The notes under the pieces: generated by a model
What the model was told of the DNA's origin: nothing
The model's input: only the letters and a program-made list of their open reading frames with translations
Databases searched by the model: none
Source of the DNA: Nocardioides daedukensis
GTDB lineage: Bacteria > Actinomycetota > Actinomycetes > Propionibacteriales > Nocardioidaceae
Direction of reading: 5' to 3'
Assembly (NCBI RefSeq): GCF_013408415.1
Contig: NZ_JACCAA010000001.1
Span: forward strand, 1,240,001 to 1,304,000
Length of the DNA stretch: 64,000 nt
Program-made: the position numbers and the translations under genes
Part shown: positions 15,787 to 23,947 of the stretch, piece after piece
Numbering within the stretch: the stretch's first letter is position 1
Layout of the letters: every line of letters begins with the position of its first letter

Positions 15787-18339
15787 ATGCCTGGAACCAA
15801 TCTCACCCGTGACGAGGCGCAGACCCGTGCCTCCCTCATCAGTGTCGAGTCCTACACCGTGGACCTCGACCTCTCCGCTCCCATCGATGCGGGCGACACC
15901 TTCGCCTCCACAACGACCCTGAGGTTCTCGTGCACCGATCCGGGGGCAACGACCTTTGCCGACCTCGTCGACGCCACCGTTCACGAGATCACCCTGAACG
16001 GCACCCCCCTCGACCCTGCCACGGCGTACGCCGACAGCCGGATCACGCTGTCCGGCCTTGCGGCCGAGAACGAGCTCGTCGTGAAGGCGGACTGCACCTA
16101 CTCGCACTCGGGTGAGGGCCTGCACCGCTTCGTGGACCCGGTCGACGACCGTGTCTACCTCTACTCCCAGTTCGAGGTGCCCGACGCGCGTCGCGTCTTC
16201 ACCACCTTCGAGCAGCCCGACCTCAAGTCGGTCTTCACCTTCAACGTCACCGCCCCCTCGAGCTGGGTCGTCGTCTCGAACGCACCGACTCCGCAGCCCG
16301 AGGACCTCGGGAACGGGAATTCGGTGTGGAACTTCCCCGAGACCAAGAGGATGTCGACCTACATCACCGCCATCGTCGCGGGTGAGTACCACGCTGTCTT
16401 CGACACCTACGAGGGCAAGTTCGGCACCATCCCGCTGGGCCACTACTGCCGCCAGTCGCTGGTGGAGTTCCTGGACCGTGACGAGCTGGTGAAGCTGACC
16501 CGACAGAGCTTCGAGTTCTTCGAGGAGCAGTTCGACTTCCCTTACCCGTTCGAGAAGTACGACCAGCTCTACGTCCCCGAATACAACATGGGCGCCATGG
16601 AGAACGCCGGCTGCGTGACGCTGCGCGACGAATACCTCCCGCGCTCGCGCCAGCCGCGCTCGTTCTACGAGTTCCGCACCTCGGTGATCACCCACGAGAT
16701 GGCCCACATGTGGTTCGGCGACCTGGTCACCATGAAGTGGTGGGACGACCTGTGGCTCAACGAGTCGTTCGCCGAGTGGGCCTGCTACTGGTGCGAGGCC
16801 GAGGCCACCGACTTCACCGACGCCTGGACCGGCTTCGCCAACGCCCGCAAGCAGACCGGCTACCGCGCCGACCAGCTGCCGTCCACGCACCCGATCGCCG
16901 CCGACAACCACGACCTCGAGGCCGTCGAGGTCAACTTCGACATGATCACCTACGCCAAGGGCGCCTCGGTGCTCAAGCAGCTGGTGGCCTGGGTCGGTCT
17001 CGAGCCCTTCGTGGCCGGCATCCGCCAGTACTTCAAGGACCACGCCTACGGGAACTCTGAGTTCTCCGACCTGCTCTCCGCACTGGAGAAGTCGTCGGGT
17101 CGCGAGCTGAAGACCTGGGCCACCGAGTGGCTCCAGACCGCCGGTGTGAACACGCTCGCTCCGTCCTTCGAGCTCGACGCCGACGGCGCCTTCACCTCCC
17201 TGCAGGTCAAGCAGACCGCCCACCCGGACTGGCCGACCCTGCGCCGGCACCGCCTCGGCATCGGCTTCTACAACAAGGTCGACGGCAAGCTGGTCCGCGA
17301 GGACTACCTCGAGGTCGATGTCGAGGGCGAGTCCACCGACATCACCCAGGCCGTGGGCCGTCGCCAGCCCGACCTGCTGCTGCTCAACGACCAGGACCTC
17401 GCCTACGCGAAGATCCGCCTCGACGAGCGGTCGCTGGCCACCGTCACCGACGGCCTCTCCTCGCTCGAGGACTCCCTGGCCCGTGCCCTGTGCTGGGGCG
17501 CCGCCTGGGACATGACCCGCGACGCCGAGATGGCTGCCAGCGACTTCGTGCGGCTGGTGCTGGCCAACATCGGCACCGAGACCGACGCGTGGGGCGTGAG
17601 CCGGATCCCGACGTACGCCGCACAGTCGGTCAACAGCCTCTCCGCCCCCGCCAACCGGGCCGCGCTGTCCGACCAGTGGGAGGAGGGCCTGCGCTCGCTC
17701 CTGGCCTCCGCCGAGCCCGCCAGCGACCACCAGCTGACGTTCGCCCGGAGCTATGCCGCGGCGGCGCACAACACGTCGGCGCTGGACGACCTGGAGGCGT
17801 TGTTGGACGGTTCGCTCACCTTCGACGGCCTCGCCGTCGACCAGGACCTGCGCTGGGTCCTGATCGGAGCCCTGGCTCGCGCCGGCCGCTTCGACGAGGA
17901 GCAGATCGCCGCCGAGCTCGCCCAGGACAACACCATCTCGGGCCAGGAGAACGCCGCCGCAGCCCGCGCCGCGCGCCCCGACGCCGACGCCAAGGCAGCG
18001 GCCTTCAAGGCGGCGATGCTGGACGGCTCGACCCCGAACGAGACCCAGCGCAGCATCGCCCTCGCCTTCGGCCAGCACGGCCAGGACGCGATCCTGCTCC
18101 CGTTCGTCGAGCAGTACCTCACTGCCGCGGAGTCGGCATGGAGCACGCTCGGTGCACACAAGGCCTCGGTGGCGATGGAGGCGATGTTCCCGCGCGAGCT
18201 CGCCTCTGCGGAGCTCGTCGAGCGGATGGACGCCTGGTTGGAGTCGAGCGACGCGAACCCCGGTGCCAAGCGCTACGTGCTCGAGGGCCGGGCGGACGTC
18301 GAGCGCTACCTGGCCGCCCAGGAGCGCGACGCCCGCTGA
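15787..18339 (+). CDS. pepN: Aminopeptidase N (M1 zinc metallopeptidase)
   Basis: About 850 residues, the usual length for actinobacterial PepN. The exopeptidase motif GAMEN lies in YNMGAMENAGCVTLRDEYL. The zinc motif is HEMAHMWFGD with the third ligand in NESFAEW 18 residues on. A catalytic Tyr is expected in ITYAKGASVL, and the ERAP1-like C-terminal helical domain follows. It is cytosolic and removes N-terminal residues from peptides. ATG at 15787 (MPGTNLTRDEA) matches relatives better than 15775. An 874-codon antisense frame here is a codon-bias shadow. Confidence 0.97.
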   Translation: MPGTNLTRDEAQTRASLISVESYTVDLDLSAPIDAGDTFASTTTLRFSCTDPGATTFADLVDATVHEITLNGTPLDPATAYADSRITLSGLAAENELVVKADCTYSHSGEGLHRFVDPVDDRVYLYSQFEVPDARRVFTTFEQPDLKSVFTFNVTAPSSWVVVSNAPTPQPEDLGNGNSVWNFPETKRMSTYITAIVAGEYHAVFDTYEGKFGTIPLGHYCRQSLVEFLDRDELVKLTRQSFEFFEEQFDFPYPFEKYDQLYVPEYNMGAMENAGCVTLRDEYLPRSRQPRSFYEFRTSVITHEMAHMWFGDLVTMKWWDDLWLNESFAEWACYWCEAEATDFTDAWTGFANARKQTGYRADQLPSTHPIAADNHDLEAVEVNFDMITYAKGASVLKQLVAWVGLEPFVAGIRQYFKDHAYGNSEFSDLLSALEKSSGRELKTWATEWLQTAGVNTLAPSFELDADGAFTSLQVKQTAHPDWPTLRRHRLGIGFYNKVDGKLVREDYLEVDVEGESTDITQAVGRRQPDLLLLNDQDLAYAKIRLDERSLATVTDGLSSLEDSLARALCWGAAWDMTRDAEMAASDFVRLVLANIGTETDAWGVSRIPTYAAQSVNSLSAPANRAALSDQWEEGLRSLLASAEPASDHQLTFARSYAAAAHNTSALDDLEALLDGSLTFDGLAVDQDLRWVLIGALARAGRFDEEQIAAELAQDNTISGQENAAAARAARPDADAKAAAFKAAMLDGSTPNETQRSIALAFGQHGQDAILLPFVEQYLTAAESAWSTLGAHKASVAMEAMFPRELASAELVERMDAWLESSDANPGAKRYVLEGRADVERYLAAQERDAR

Positions 18340-18347
18340 CACAGCGC

Positions 18348-18463
18348 CGACCCGGCGGTTGTTGACGCCCGTGAACACCTCGAGCCGGCAGTTGTTGACG
18401 TAGCTACGTCAACAACTGCCGGCTCGTTGGGTTCTGAAGCGTCAACAACTGCCGGGTCGGCGA
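18348..18463. repeat. Nested palindromic box array (locus B) with a 46-bp perfect palindrome
   Basis: Four copies of a 20-bp box (CGTCAACAACTGCCGG followed by C/GTCG) lie in the convergent gap between pepN and the DUF5130 gene. Two are inverted (18348-18367, 18381-18400) and two direct (18407-18426, 18440-18459). The inner pair forms a loopless perfect 46-bp palindrome at 18381-18426, and the outer pair differs at one position. Copies of the same orientation are exactly 33 bp apart. It could act as a bidirectional terminator, but the length and four-fold repetition exceed a normal one. Confidence 0.85.
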
Positions 18464-18467
18464 AAGA

Positions 18468-18836
18468 TCAGGCCTGGGTGTGGGCGTGCTCGGCGATGCG
18501 CTCGATGCCCTGCTTGACGCCCTCGGCCAGCTGGCCCTCGGCGAACTGCGACTGCATCGCAGCGACCGTCAGCTCGATCTCGGAGTCGGTGACCTTGCGG
18601 CGCACCTGGGCGCCGGTGACCACCTCGAGGATCCGCGCGGTCGGGTCGACCAGGATCAGGATGCTGCGGGCCGGGGCCACCAGCGTGTTGTGCAGGCGCG
18701 TCGCGAACGGACGCGAGGCACCGTTGATGTCACCGACATAGACGGAGAACTCGAAGCGGCACAGCTGCTCGGACCTGCGGATCGTGGTGTCGATCGCGAG
18801 GCGCTCGGCGTTGCTGAAGAAGTCACCACTTGCCAC
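18468..18836 (-). CDS. DUF5130 (TPM-like domain) protein
   Basis: About 122 residues. The core FFSNAERLAIDTTIRRSEQ ... FEFSVYVGDING ... HNTLVAPARSILILVDPTA resembles actinobacterial DUF5130 proteins, related to the TPM fold. The longer open frame to 18953 is Pro/Arg-rich and looks like overlap shadow. GTG 18836 keeps the family N-terminus and overlaps the end of the upstream membrane-protein gene (stop 18823-18825), implying coupling. Function is unknown; cytosolic by absence of a signal. Confidence 0.75.
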   Translation of the reverse strand: MASGDFFSNAERLAIDTTIRRSEQLCRFEFSVYVGDINGASRPFATRLHNTLVAPARSILILVDPTARILEVVTGAQVRRKVTDSEIELTVAAMQSQFAEGQLAEGVKQGIERIAEHAHTQA

Positions 18837-19203
18837 TTGCGCCACCCGCCTGCGAGGCCTCGGTGTCGGGCGCGGCGAGCTCGTCGGTGGTCTTTCGCGG
18901 ACCGCCGAACCATTCGCTGTCCCTGCCGTCCGTGCCGCCCAGCTTCTCGCCACGCGCCAGCGCGGGGAGGAAGACGGCCAGGGCGATCAGCAGGAACAGG
19001 CCCAGCGGTGCGCCGACATAGACGAGCAGTGCGGTCAGGGTGTCGACAGGCTTGGGGTTGCTCCAGTCCTCGGGAACGTTCGCCGAGGCGGGAGACGCGA
19101 GGACCACTCCGGAGACGGTGCAGGCCACGATCGTGGAGAAGGCAGCAGCCCGGGCTGCGCGACGTACAACGCGAGACTTCGAAGAGGTGATCACGGCCGA
19201 CAT
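18823..19203 (-). CDS. Small membrane protein with signal peptide, function unknown
   Basis: About 126 residues. An N-terminal signal-like segment (ARAAAFSTIVACTVSGVVLA, then ASPASA) is followed by one strong membrane helix (TALLVYVGAPLGLFLLIALA) and a hydrophilic tail ending EWFGGPRKTTDELAAPDTE. Topology: short outside loop, one helix, cytosolic tail. GGAG lies about 8 nt before the ATG. It precedes and overlaps the DUF5130 gene, so the two likely act together. I do not recognise a family. Confidence 0.7.
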   Translation of the reverse strand: MSAVITSSKSRVVRRAARAAAFSTIVACTVSGVVLASPASANVPEDWSNPKPVDTLTALLVYVGAPLGLFLLIALAVFLPALARGEKLGGTDGRDSEWFGGPRKTTDELAAPDTEASQAGGASGKW

Positions 19204-19242
19204 CGTATCCGCTCCTGTTTTGTCCCGTTACCGAGGCCGCCG

Positions 19243-19248
19243 TACCCT
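19243..19248 (+). promoter_or_regulatory. Putative -10 (TACCCT), leaderless mscS-type start
   Basis: Seven nt before the ATG at 19256; supports that start over upstream in-frame ATG 19040, which would overlap the divergent gene. Confidence 0.45.
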
Positions 19249-19255
19249 CCGTCAC

Positions 19256-20302
19256 ATGTCCCTCGTGGTCAACGCAGTCAAGGAATATGAAGAGTGCAGC
19301 CCGGACCAGGCGGTCTCCTGTCGGGTGGTCTGGAAGCTCACCGGCAACGAGACCGCGGCCGACGTCGCCGAGTGGGTGATCGGCAAGCCGACGGCGATCC
19401 TGGTCCTGATCATCATCGGCCTGGTCGCGCGCTGGATCGTGCATCGCCTGATTGACCGGATGGTCAAGCACGCCGAGGAGCCCGTCGCCGGCAAGGTCGG
19501 TGGACGCTTCGGTCTGGGCAGCACCCCCCTGGGCAGCGCCCTGAAGCGTGCCGATCACACGCACAGCCGGCGGCTGCAACGCACCCGCACCCTCGGATCC
19601 CTGCTCAAGAGCATCAGCACCGGCGTCATCTTCACGATCGTGGTGATGATGACCATCGCCGAGCTCGGCTACAACGTCGGTCCCCTGCTGGCCAGCGCCG
19701 GGATCCTCGGTGTCGCCCTCGGCTTCGGCGCCCAGGCACTGGTGCGCGACTTCCTGTCCGGCATCTTCATGATCTTCGAGGACCAGTACGGCGTCGGCGA
19801 CTTCGTCGACGTCGGTGAGGCCAGCGGCACCGTGGAGGCCGTCGGCCTGCGGGTGACCCGACTCCGCGACACCGAGGGAACGGTCTGGTACGTGCGCAAC
19901 GGCGAGATCCTGCGCGTCGGGAACATGAGCCAGAACTGGGCCCGGACCGTGCTCGACGTCGCCGTCGCCTACACCGAGGACCTGGTGAAGGTACGCCGTG
20001 TGCTCGCCGAGGTCGCCCACGAGATGTGGGAGAGCCCGGACTTCGAGGACCGGATGATCGAGGAGCCCGAGGTCTGGGGCGTGCAGTCGATCAGTGCCGA
20101 CGGAGTGTTGATCCGGGTCGCGGTGAAGACCGCACCGCAGGAACAGTGGGCCATCGGCCGCGAGCTGCGGCAGCGGATCAAGGCCCGTTTCGACGCCGAG
20201 GACATCGAGGTCCCCTACCCCGAGTGGGTGGTGCGGACCGGTGCCGGCGGGCCCGGGATGAACCCGGTGCCGACACAGGACGACGGCCCGGGCGAGGCCT
20301 GA
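19256..20302 (+). CDS. Small-conductance mechanosensitive ion channel (MscS family)
   Basis: About 348 residues. There are three membrane helices: near 47-67, near 120-140, and the pore helix TM3 (LLASAGILGVALGFGAQALV). The MscS beta domain begins at MIFEDQYGVGDFVDVG and continues through ATGTVE-like SGTVEAVGLRVTRLRDTEG. It gates on membrane tension to release solutes during hypo-osmotic shock. The frame is open to 19040, but family N-terminus and promoter support 19256. Confidence 0.93.
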   Translation: MSLVVNAVKEYEECSPDQAVSCRVVWKLTGNETAADVAEWVIGKPTAILVLIIIGLVARWIVHRLIDRMVKHAEEPVAGKVGGRFGLGSTPLGSALKRADHTHSRRLQRTRTLGSLLKSISTGVIFTIVVMMTIAELGYNVGPLLASAGILGVALGFGAQALVRDFLSGIFMIFEDQYGVGDFVDVGEASGTVEAVGLRVTRLRDTEGTVWYVRNGEILRVGNMSQNWARTVLDVAVAYTEDLVKVRRVLAEVAHEMWESPDFEDRMIEEPEVWGVQSISADGVLIRVAVKTAPQEQWAIGRELRQRIKARFDAEDIEVPYPEWVVRTGAGGPGMNPVPTQDDGPGEA

Positions 20303-20370
20303 GCGTCGACCTCGCGAGAGCCGACGCCGGGCTCGGTGAGGGCTGCCCGAACCCATCACCGGCCGCCGGG

Positions 20371-20376
20371 CACAAT
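20371..20376 (+). promoter_or_regulatory. Putative -10 (CACAAT), leaderless globin start
   Basis: Six nt before the ATG at 20383; matches TANNNT except for the first base. Confidence 0.35.
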
Positions 20377-20382
20377 GGCCCC

Positions 20383-20769
20383 ATGAGCACCGAGGCAGTC
20401 ACCTTCTACGACGAGATCGGCGGGTTCGAGACGATCCGCCGGATCGTCGACACGTTCTACCAGGGTGTTGCCACCGACCCGCTGTTGCGACCGATGTATC
20501 CCGAGGAGGACCTCGGGCCGGCGGCCGAGCGGTTCACCCTCTTCCTCGTCCAGTACTGGGGCGGCCCCACGACGTACTCCGACACTCGCGGGCACCCGCG
20601 GCTGCGGATGCGCCACGCGCCGTTCGAGGTCACCCCTGCCGCGGCCCAGCGGTGGTTGGTCCACTTCCGGGCAGGCTTGGACGAGGTCGCCCTGAGCGAG
20701 GAGCAGGACGCCCGCTTCTGGGACTACGTCACCCACGCGGCGCAGTTCATGGTGAACACGCCGGAGTGA
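20383..20769 (+). CDS. glbO: Truncated haemoglobin, group II (GlbO/trHbO)
   Basis: About 128 residues, the normal length for a 2-on-2 globin. Landmarks are FYDEIGGFETIRRIVDTFY at the N-terminus, PMYPEEDLGPA, LFLVQYWGGP with the group-II Trp/Gly, and the proximal His in RMRHAPF (residue about 78). Group II globins bind O2 tightly and are linked to peroxide or NO handling in mycobacteria. ATG at 20383 is the family start. Convergent with the thioesterase. Confidence 0.94.
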   Translation: MSTEAVTFYDEIGGFETIRRIVDTFYQGVATDPLLRPMYPEEDLGPAAERFTLFLVQYWGGPTTYSDTRGHPRLRMRHAPFEVTPAAAQRWLVHFRAGLDEVALSEEQDARFWDYVTHAAQFMVNTPE

Positions 20770-20773
20770 TGGC

Positions 20774-21634
20774 TCAGGCCTCGAGTTCGCGCAGGAGGAC
20801 CTGACGTGCGATCTCGGGGGCCGGCGCCGCCTTCTGGGTGGTGGGGTCGAAGGTCACCATGACCACGCGGGCCCGGCTGAGCACCTCGTCGCCGTCGAGG
20901 ATCTCGGACTCGACCACGAACGACGAACGGCCGACCTTCGAGACCCACGAGTGCACGTCGTAGGGCTGGGAGCGGAACATGATCGGGCGGACGTACTCCA
21001 CGTCCATCTGGGCCAGCACGACCGAGACCTGCGGATAGTCCTCGCCGCCGCCCCAGAGGTTGGCCATGTAGCCGATCCGGCCCTCTTGGAAGTATTCGAA
21101 GTACTTCACGTTGTTGACGTGGCCATAGGCGTCGACGTCGGAGAAGCGCACACGCAACGGGTAGTGGCCGCCGCTCACGCGACGGGCGGGCGTCCGCTCG
21201 GGCGTCACCTGCAGCGGGTCCTCGCCCAGGAAGCGGGTGAGCACCTCGCGCTCGTCCGCAGAGATCCGGCGCGGCCGCTCCTCGGCGAAGACGAAGGGGG
21301 TCAGCACCGACTTGGCACGCAGGTAGACGACGCGGCCCTCGGGAGTCTCGTCATAGACCTCGTAGGCCAGCGTGAAGGTCGCGGCCTTGACCTCGGTCAC
21401 CCAGGTGTCGACCTTCACCGGGTGGGAGCGGAAGGTGAGCGGGACGAGGAACTGCACGTCGTGGGCGACCACGACCACGCCCTCGGCCAGGTCGTTCGCC
21501 CGCGAGTCCGGAGCATGCGTGAGCAGCATGTCGATCCGGGCTTCCTGCAGGTAGTCGATGTAGATCACGTTGTTCACGTGACCGAGGAGATCGAGGTCGG
21601 CCCAACGCACGGGGCACTCGTAGACATGGCGCAC
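20774..21634 (-). CDS. Acyl-CoA thioesterase, tandem 4HBT hot-dog domains
   Basis: About 286 residues forming two hot-dog domains. The first (residues 1-135) has RWADLDLLGHVNNVIYIDYLQEARI and the second (about 150-286) has RFSDVDAYGHVNNVKYFEYFQEGRI, each carrying the 4HBT catalytic Asp and the H-V-N-N motif. It likely hydrolyses acyl-CoAs. The GTG at 21634 follows GGGAG at normal spacing and aligns domain 1 with domain 2; the open frame to 22426 is antisense to tetR. Confidence 0.93.
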   Translation of the reverse strand: MRHVYECPVRWADLDLLGHVNNVIYIDYLQEARIDMLLTHAPDSRANDLAEGVVVVAHDVQFLVPLTFRSHPVKVDTWVTEVKAATFTLAYEVYDETPEGRVVYLRAKSVLTPFVFAEERPRRISADEREVLTRFLGEDPLQVTPERTPARRVSGGHYPLRVRFSDVDAYGHVNNVKYFEYFQEGRIGYMANLWGGGEDYPQVSVVLAQMDVEYVRPIMFRSQPYDVHSWVSKVGRSSFVVESEILDGDEVLSRARVVMVTFDPTTQKAAPAPEIARQVLLRELEA

Positions 21635-21668
21635 CGCGTCAGTCTCCCAGAGCGCCCTGGTCGTCCGA

Positions 21669-21851
21669 TCAGTGGCTGAAGGCAAGGGCTCCGTAGTAGG
21701 CGGGGATCGACTGCTGACGCCCGACCCGGACCCTGCGGTTGGCGAGCAGGGCGGTGGCTGCACTGGTGATCGCGAGGAGGGTTGCGAGGACGGCAAGGAC
21801 CAGATAGCCGATGACCCAGGGCTGGATGCCCGGGAGGAGTTCGAAGGACAT
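21669..21851 (-). CDS. 60-residue single-pass membrane protein under TetR-type operators
   Basis: A 60-residue protein with one long membrane helix (VIGYLVLAVLATLLAITSAA) and a basic segment ANRRVRVGRQ. It does not match a family I know. It begins 12 bp downstream of the operator cluster at 21864-21909 and is divergent from the TetR gene, so it is probably the regulator's main target. AAAGG lies about 8 nt before the ATG. A single-helix protein cannot itself be a pump; membrane-stress peptide, toxin or transporter accessory are possibilities (inference). Confidence 0.65.
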   Translation of the reverse strand: MSFELLPGIQPWVIGYLVLAVLATLLAITSAATALLANRRVRVGRQQSIPAYYGALAFSH

Positions 21852-21863
21852 GGGAACAACCTT

Positions 21864-21909
21864 TCTACAGATGTAGAATCTCTACATATGTAGAAACTAC
21901 ATCCGTAGT
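21864..21909. promoter_or_regulatory. Three tandem palindromic operators, consensus wCTAC-N4-GTAGw
   Basis: Three 14-bp palindromes: TCTACAGATGTAGA (21864-21877), TCTACATATGTAGA (21881-21894) and ACTACATCCGTAGT (21896-21909), 15-17 bp apart. They fill the gap between the divergent mini-membrane-protein and TetR genes and are AT-rich against the GC-rich background. This is most simply the TetR protein's own binding array controlling both directions. Confidence 0.8.
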
Positions 21910-21960
21910 AACCTGCGGGCAAGCCACCGCGACCGTGCTCGTGACCACACCAGGAGATCC

Positions 21961-22557
21961 GTGCCCAGGCCAGAGCTAACACCCCGCCGCCAGCAACTGC
22001 TCCTCGCGGCGATGGAGGTGGTCGCCGAGAACGGACTGCGCGGCCTGACCCATCGAGCCGTCGACCGCAAGGCAGGTCTGCCCGAGGGCTCGTGCTCGGG
22101 CTACCTGCGCACCCGCAGCGCCCTGCAAGGCGCGCTCGCGTCCTTCGTGGCCGCCCGGCTCGAGGACGATGTACGTCGCCTCGCCGACGAGATCGCCCAC
22201 CATGGTGAGGACCTGGCCAAGGCTCAGGCAATGACCCAGTCGCTGTTCCAGCAGTGGCTGGGCGCACCCGCCCTGCTGGTGACCAAGCTCGAGCTGGCGA
22301 TGGAGGGCTCGCGTGACCAGGAGCTGGCATCGATCTTCGCCACCTCGCGCCGTGAACTCGTCGAGGTTGTCGAGGAGACCATGGCCCTGGCCGGCCGTGA
22401 GCACAGTGATGAGCGGGCGGAGGCACTGGTCGCCGCGCTCGACGGCGTACTGCTCGGCGCCCTGCAACGCCCCGCTGAGGACCAGTCGGCCTATCTCGCG
22501 GACTGCCTGACCCATCTCATGGGACAGCTTCTCGCTGACAGGCGAGGGGCGCACTAG
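21961..22557 (+). CDS. TetR-family transcriptional regulator
   Basis: About 198 residues. The N-terminal HTH is visible in RQQLLLAAMEVVAENGLRGL through THRAVDRKAGLPEGSCSGYL, with a large helical ligand domain after it. The tail ECL-like YLADCLTHLMGQLL fits TetR_C. The GTG at 21961 has AGGAG close upstream. The gene is divergent from the small membrane protein and probably autoregulated through the three operators; the ligand is unknown. Confidence 0.9.
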   Translation: MPRPELTPRRQQLLLAAMEVVAENGLRGLTHRAVDRKAGLPEGSCSGYLRTRSALQGALASFVAARLEDDVRRLADEIAHHGEDLAKAQAMTQSLFQQWLGAPALLVTKLELAMEGSRDQELASIFATSRRELVEVVEETMALAGREHSDERAEALVAALDGVLLGALQRPAEDQSAYLADCLTHLMGQLLADRRGAH

Positions 22558-22605
22558 GCTGGACGGAGTTTCGCGTCAACCCTGCACCCCTCTGATCGGA
22601 GAAAA

Positions 22606-23832
22606 ATGCCCGAGGCAGTCATCGTTTCCGTTGCCCGCTCCCCCATCGGTCGCGCCAACAAGGGGTCCCTGAAGGACTTCCGTCCCGACGACCTGGCAGC
22701 GCTCATCGTCAAGACCGCCCTGGACAAGATCCCCGCCCTGGACCGCAACACGGTCGATGACCTCTACCTTGGCTGTGGTCTTCCCGGTGGCGAGATGGGC
22801 AACAACATGGGCCGGATCATCAACGTGATCAACGACATGGACCAGGTCCCCGGCGCGACGATCACCCGTTACTGCGCCTCGTCGGTGCAGACCACGCGGA
22901 TGGCCTTCCACGCGATCAAGGCCGGCGAGGGCGACGTCTTCATCTCGGCAGGCGTCGAGACCGTCTCCCGGTTCAAGAACGGCACCTCCGACCACATCCC
23001 GAACACTCGCAACCCCATCTTCGACGACGCCATCGCGCGCACCGACGCCCAGGCCAAGGGTGACGGCACCACGACCGCCGACTGGCACGACCCGCGCGAG
23101 GACGGCCTGCTCCCCGACGCCTACATCGCGATGGGCCAGACCGCCGAGAACGTGGCCCGCATGCGTGGCCTGAGCCGCCAAGAGCTCGACGAGTTCGGCG
23201 TCCGCTCGCAGAACCTTGCCGAGAAGGCGATCAACGACGGCTTCTGGGCCCGCGAGATCACCTCGGTCACCGCCCCCGACGGCACCGTCGTCTCGGCCGA
23301 CGACGGCCCGCGCGCGGGCGTGACCTATGAGGCCGCCTCCCAGCTCAAGCCGGTCTTCCGCCCCGACGGCGTCGTCACGGCGGCCAACTGCTGCCCGCTC
23401 AACGACGGCGCGGCTGCCGTCGTGATCATGTCCGACACCAAGGCGGCCGAGCTGGGCCTCAAGCCGCTGGCCCGGATCGTGTCCACCGGCGTCTCCGGGC
23501 TCTCCCCCGAGATCATGGGCCTCGGCCCGGTCGAGGCGTCCAAGCGCGCCCTTGCCAACGCCGGGATGAGCATCGGTGACATCGACCTCGTCGAGATCAA
23601 CGAGGCCTTCGCTGCGCAGGTCGTGCCGTCCTACCAGGACCTCGGCATCGACATCGACCGCCTCAACGTCAACGGCGGCGCCATCGCTGTCGGACACCCG
23701 TTCGGCATGACCGGTGCCCGCCTGCAGAACACGATGATCAACTCGCTGGACTGGCACGACAAGTCCACCGGCCTGATCACGATGTGCGTCGGCGGCGGCC
23801 AGGGCATGGCCCTGATCCTCGAGCGCATCTGA
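22606..23832 (+). CDS. Thiolase (acetyl-CoA acyltransferase)
   Basis: About 408 residues. All thiolase landmarks are present: acylated Cys in TRYCASSVQTT (residue about 91), catalytic His in VGHPFGMTGAR and the second Cys in MCVGGGQG near the C-terminus; NEAFAAQ is also intact. It cleaves 3-ketoacyl-CoA (beta-oxidation) or condenses acetyl-CoA. The ATG has GGAG 5 nt upstream, and a TAGGCT hexamer at 22556 may be its -10. No other fad genes adjoin. A strong terminator follows. Confidence 0.95.
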   Translation: MPEAVIVSVARSPIGRANKGSLKDFRPDDLAALIVKTALDKIPALDRNTVDDLYLGCGLPGGEMGNNMGRIINVINDMDQVPGATITRYCASSVQTTRMAFHAIKAGEGDVFISAGVETVSRFKNGTSDHIPNTRNPIFDDAIARTDAQAKGDGTTTADWHDPREDGLLPDAYIAMGQTAENVARMRGLSRQELDEFGVRSQNLAEKAINDGFWAREITSVTAPDGTVVSADDGPRAGVTYEAASQLKPVFRPDGVVTAANCCPLNDGAAAVVIMSDTKAAELGLKPLARIVSTGVSGLSPEIMGLGPVEASKRALANAGMSIGDIDLVEINEAFAAQVVPSYQDLGIDIDRLNVNGGAIAVGHPFGMTGARLQNTMINSLDWHDKSTGLITMCVGGGQGMALILERI

Positions 23833-23847
23833 GCGACCGCAACGATC

Positions 23848-23905
23848 CGGACCACGCAGTGGTCCGCTCACAGACCCCGGGCACACGCCGTGCCCGGGGT
23901 CTGTG
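23848..23905 (+). terminator. Tandem hairpins terminating the thiolase transcript
   Basis: First hairpin: 8-bp stem at 23848-23855/23859-23866 with a GCA loop. Second: a perfect 16-bp stem (CACAGACCCCGGGCAC and its complement, 23869-23884/23890-23905) with a 5-nt loop. There is only a weak T-run after it, as is common in high-GC bacteria. Confidence 0.8.
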
Positions 23906-23934
23906 CGTTGTGCAAACGAGCGGTCCGTTGCGTC

Positions 23935-23940
23935 TAGACT
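23935..23940 (+). promoter_or_regulatory. Putative -10 (TAGACT), leaderless MarR start
   Basis: Seven nt before the ATG at 23948, immediately after the thiolase terminator. Confidence 0.5.
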
Positions 23941-23947
23941 CCTCGCC

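Noticed and set aside
15754-18378. Long minus-strand open frame antisense to pepN (about 870 codons)
   Set aside because: Arises from GC-rich third positions; composition is Val/Gly/Leu-rich without motifs, while the plus strand encodes complete aminopeptidase N.
20383-20736. Minus-strand frame over the globin gene
   Set aside because: The plus strand encodes complete group II haemoglobin with the proximal His.
21601-22426. N-terminal extension of the thioesterase frame
   Set aside because: Pro/Arg-rich, antisense to tetR and past the operators; GTG 21634 has its own Shine-Dalgarno.
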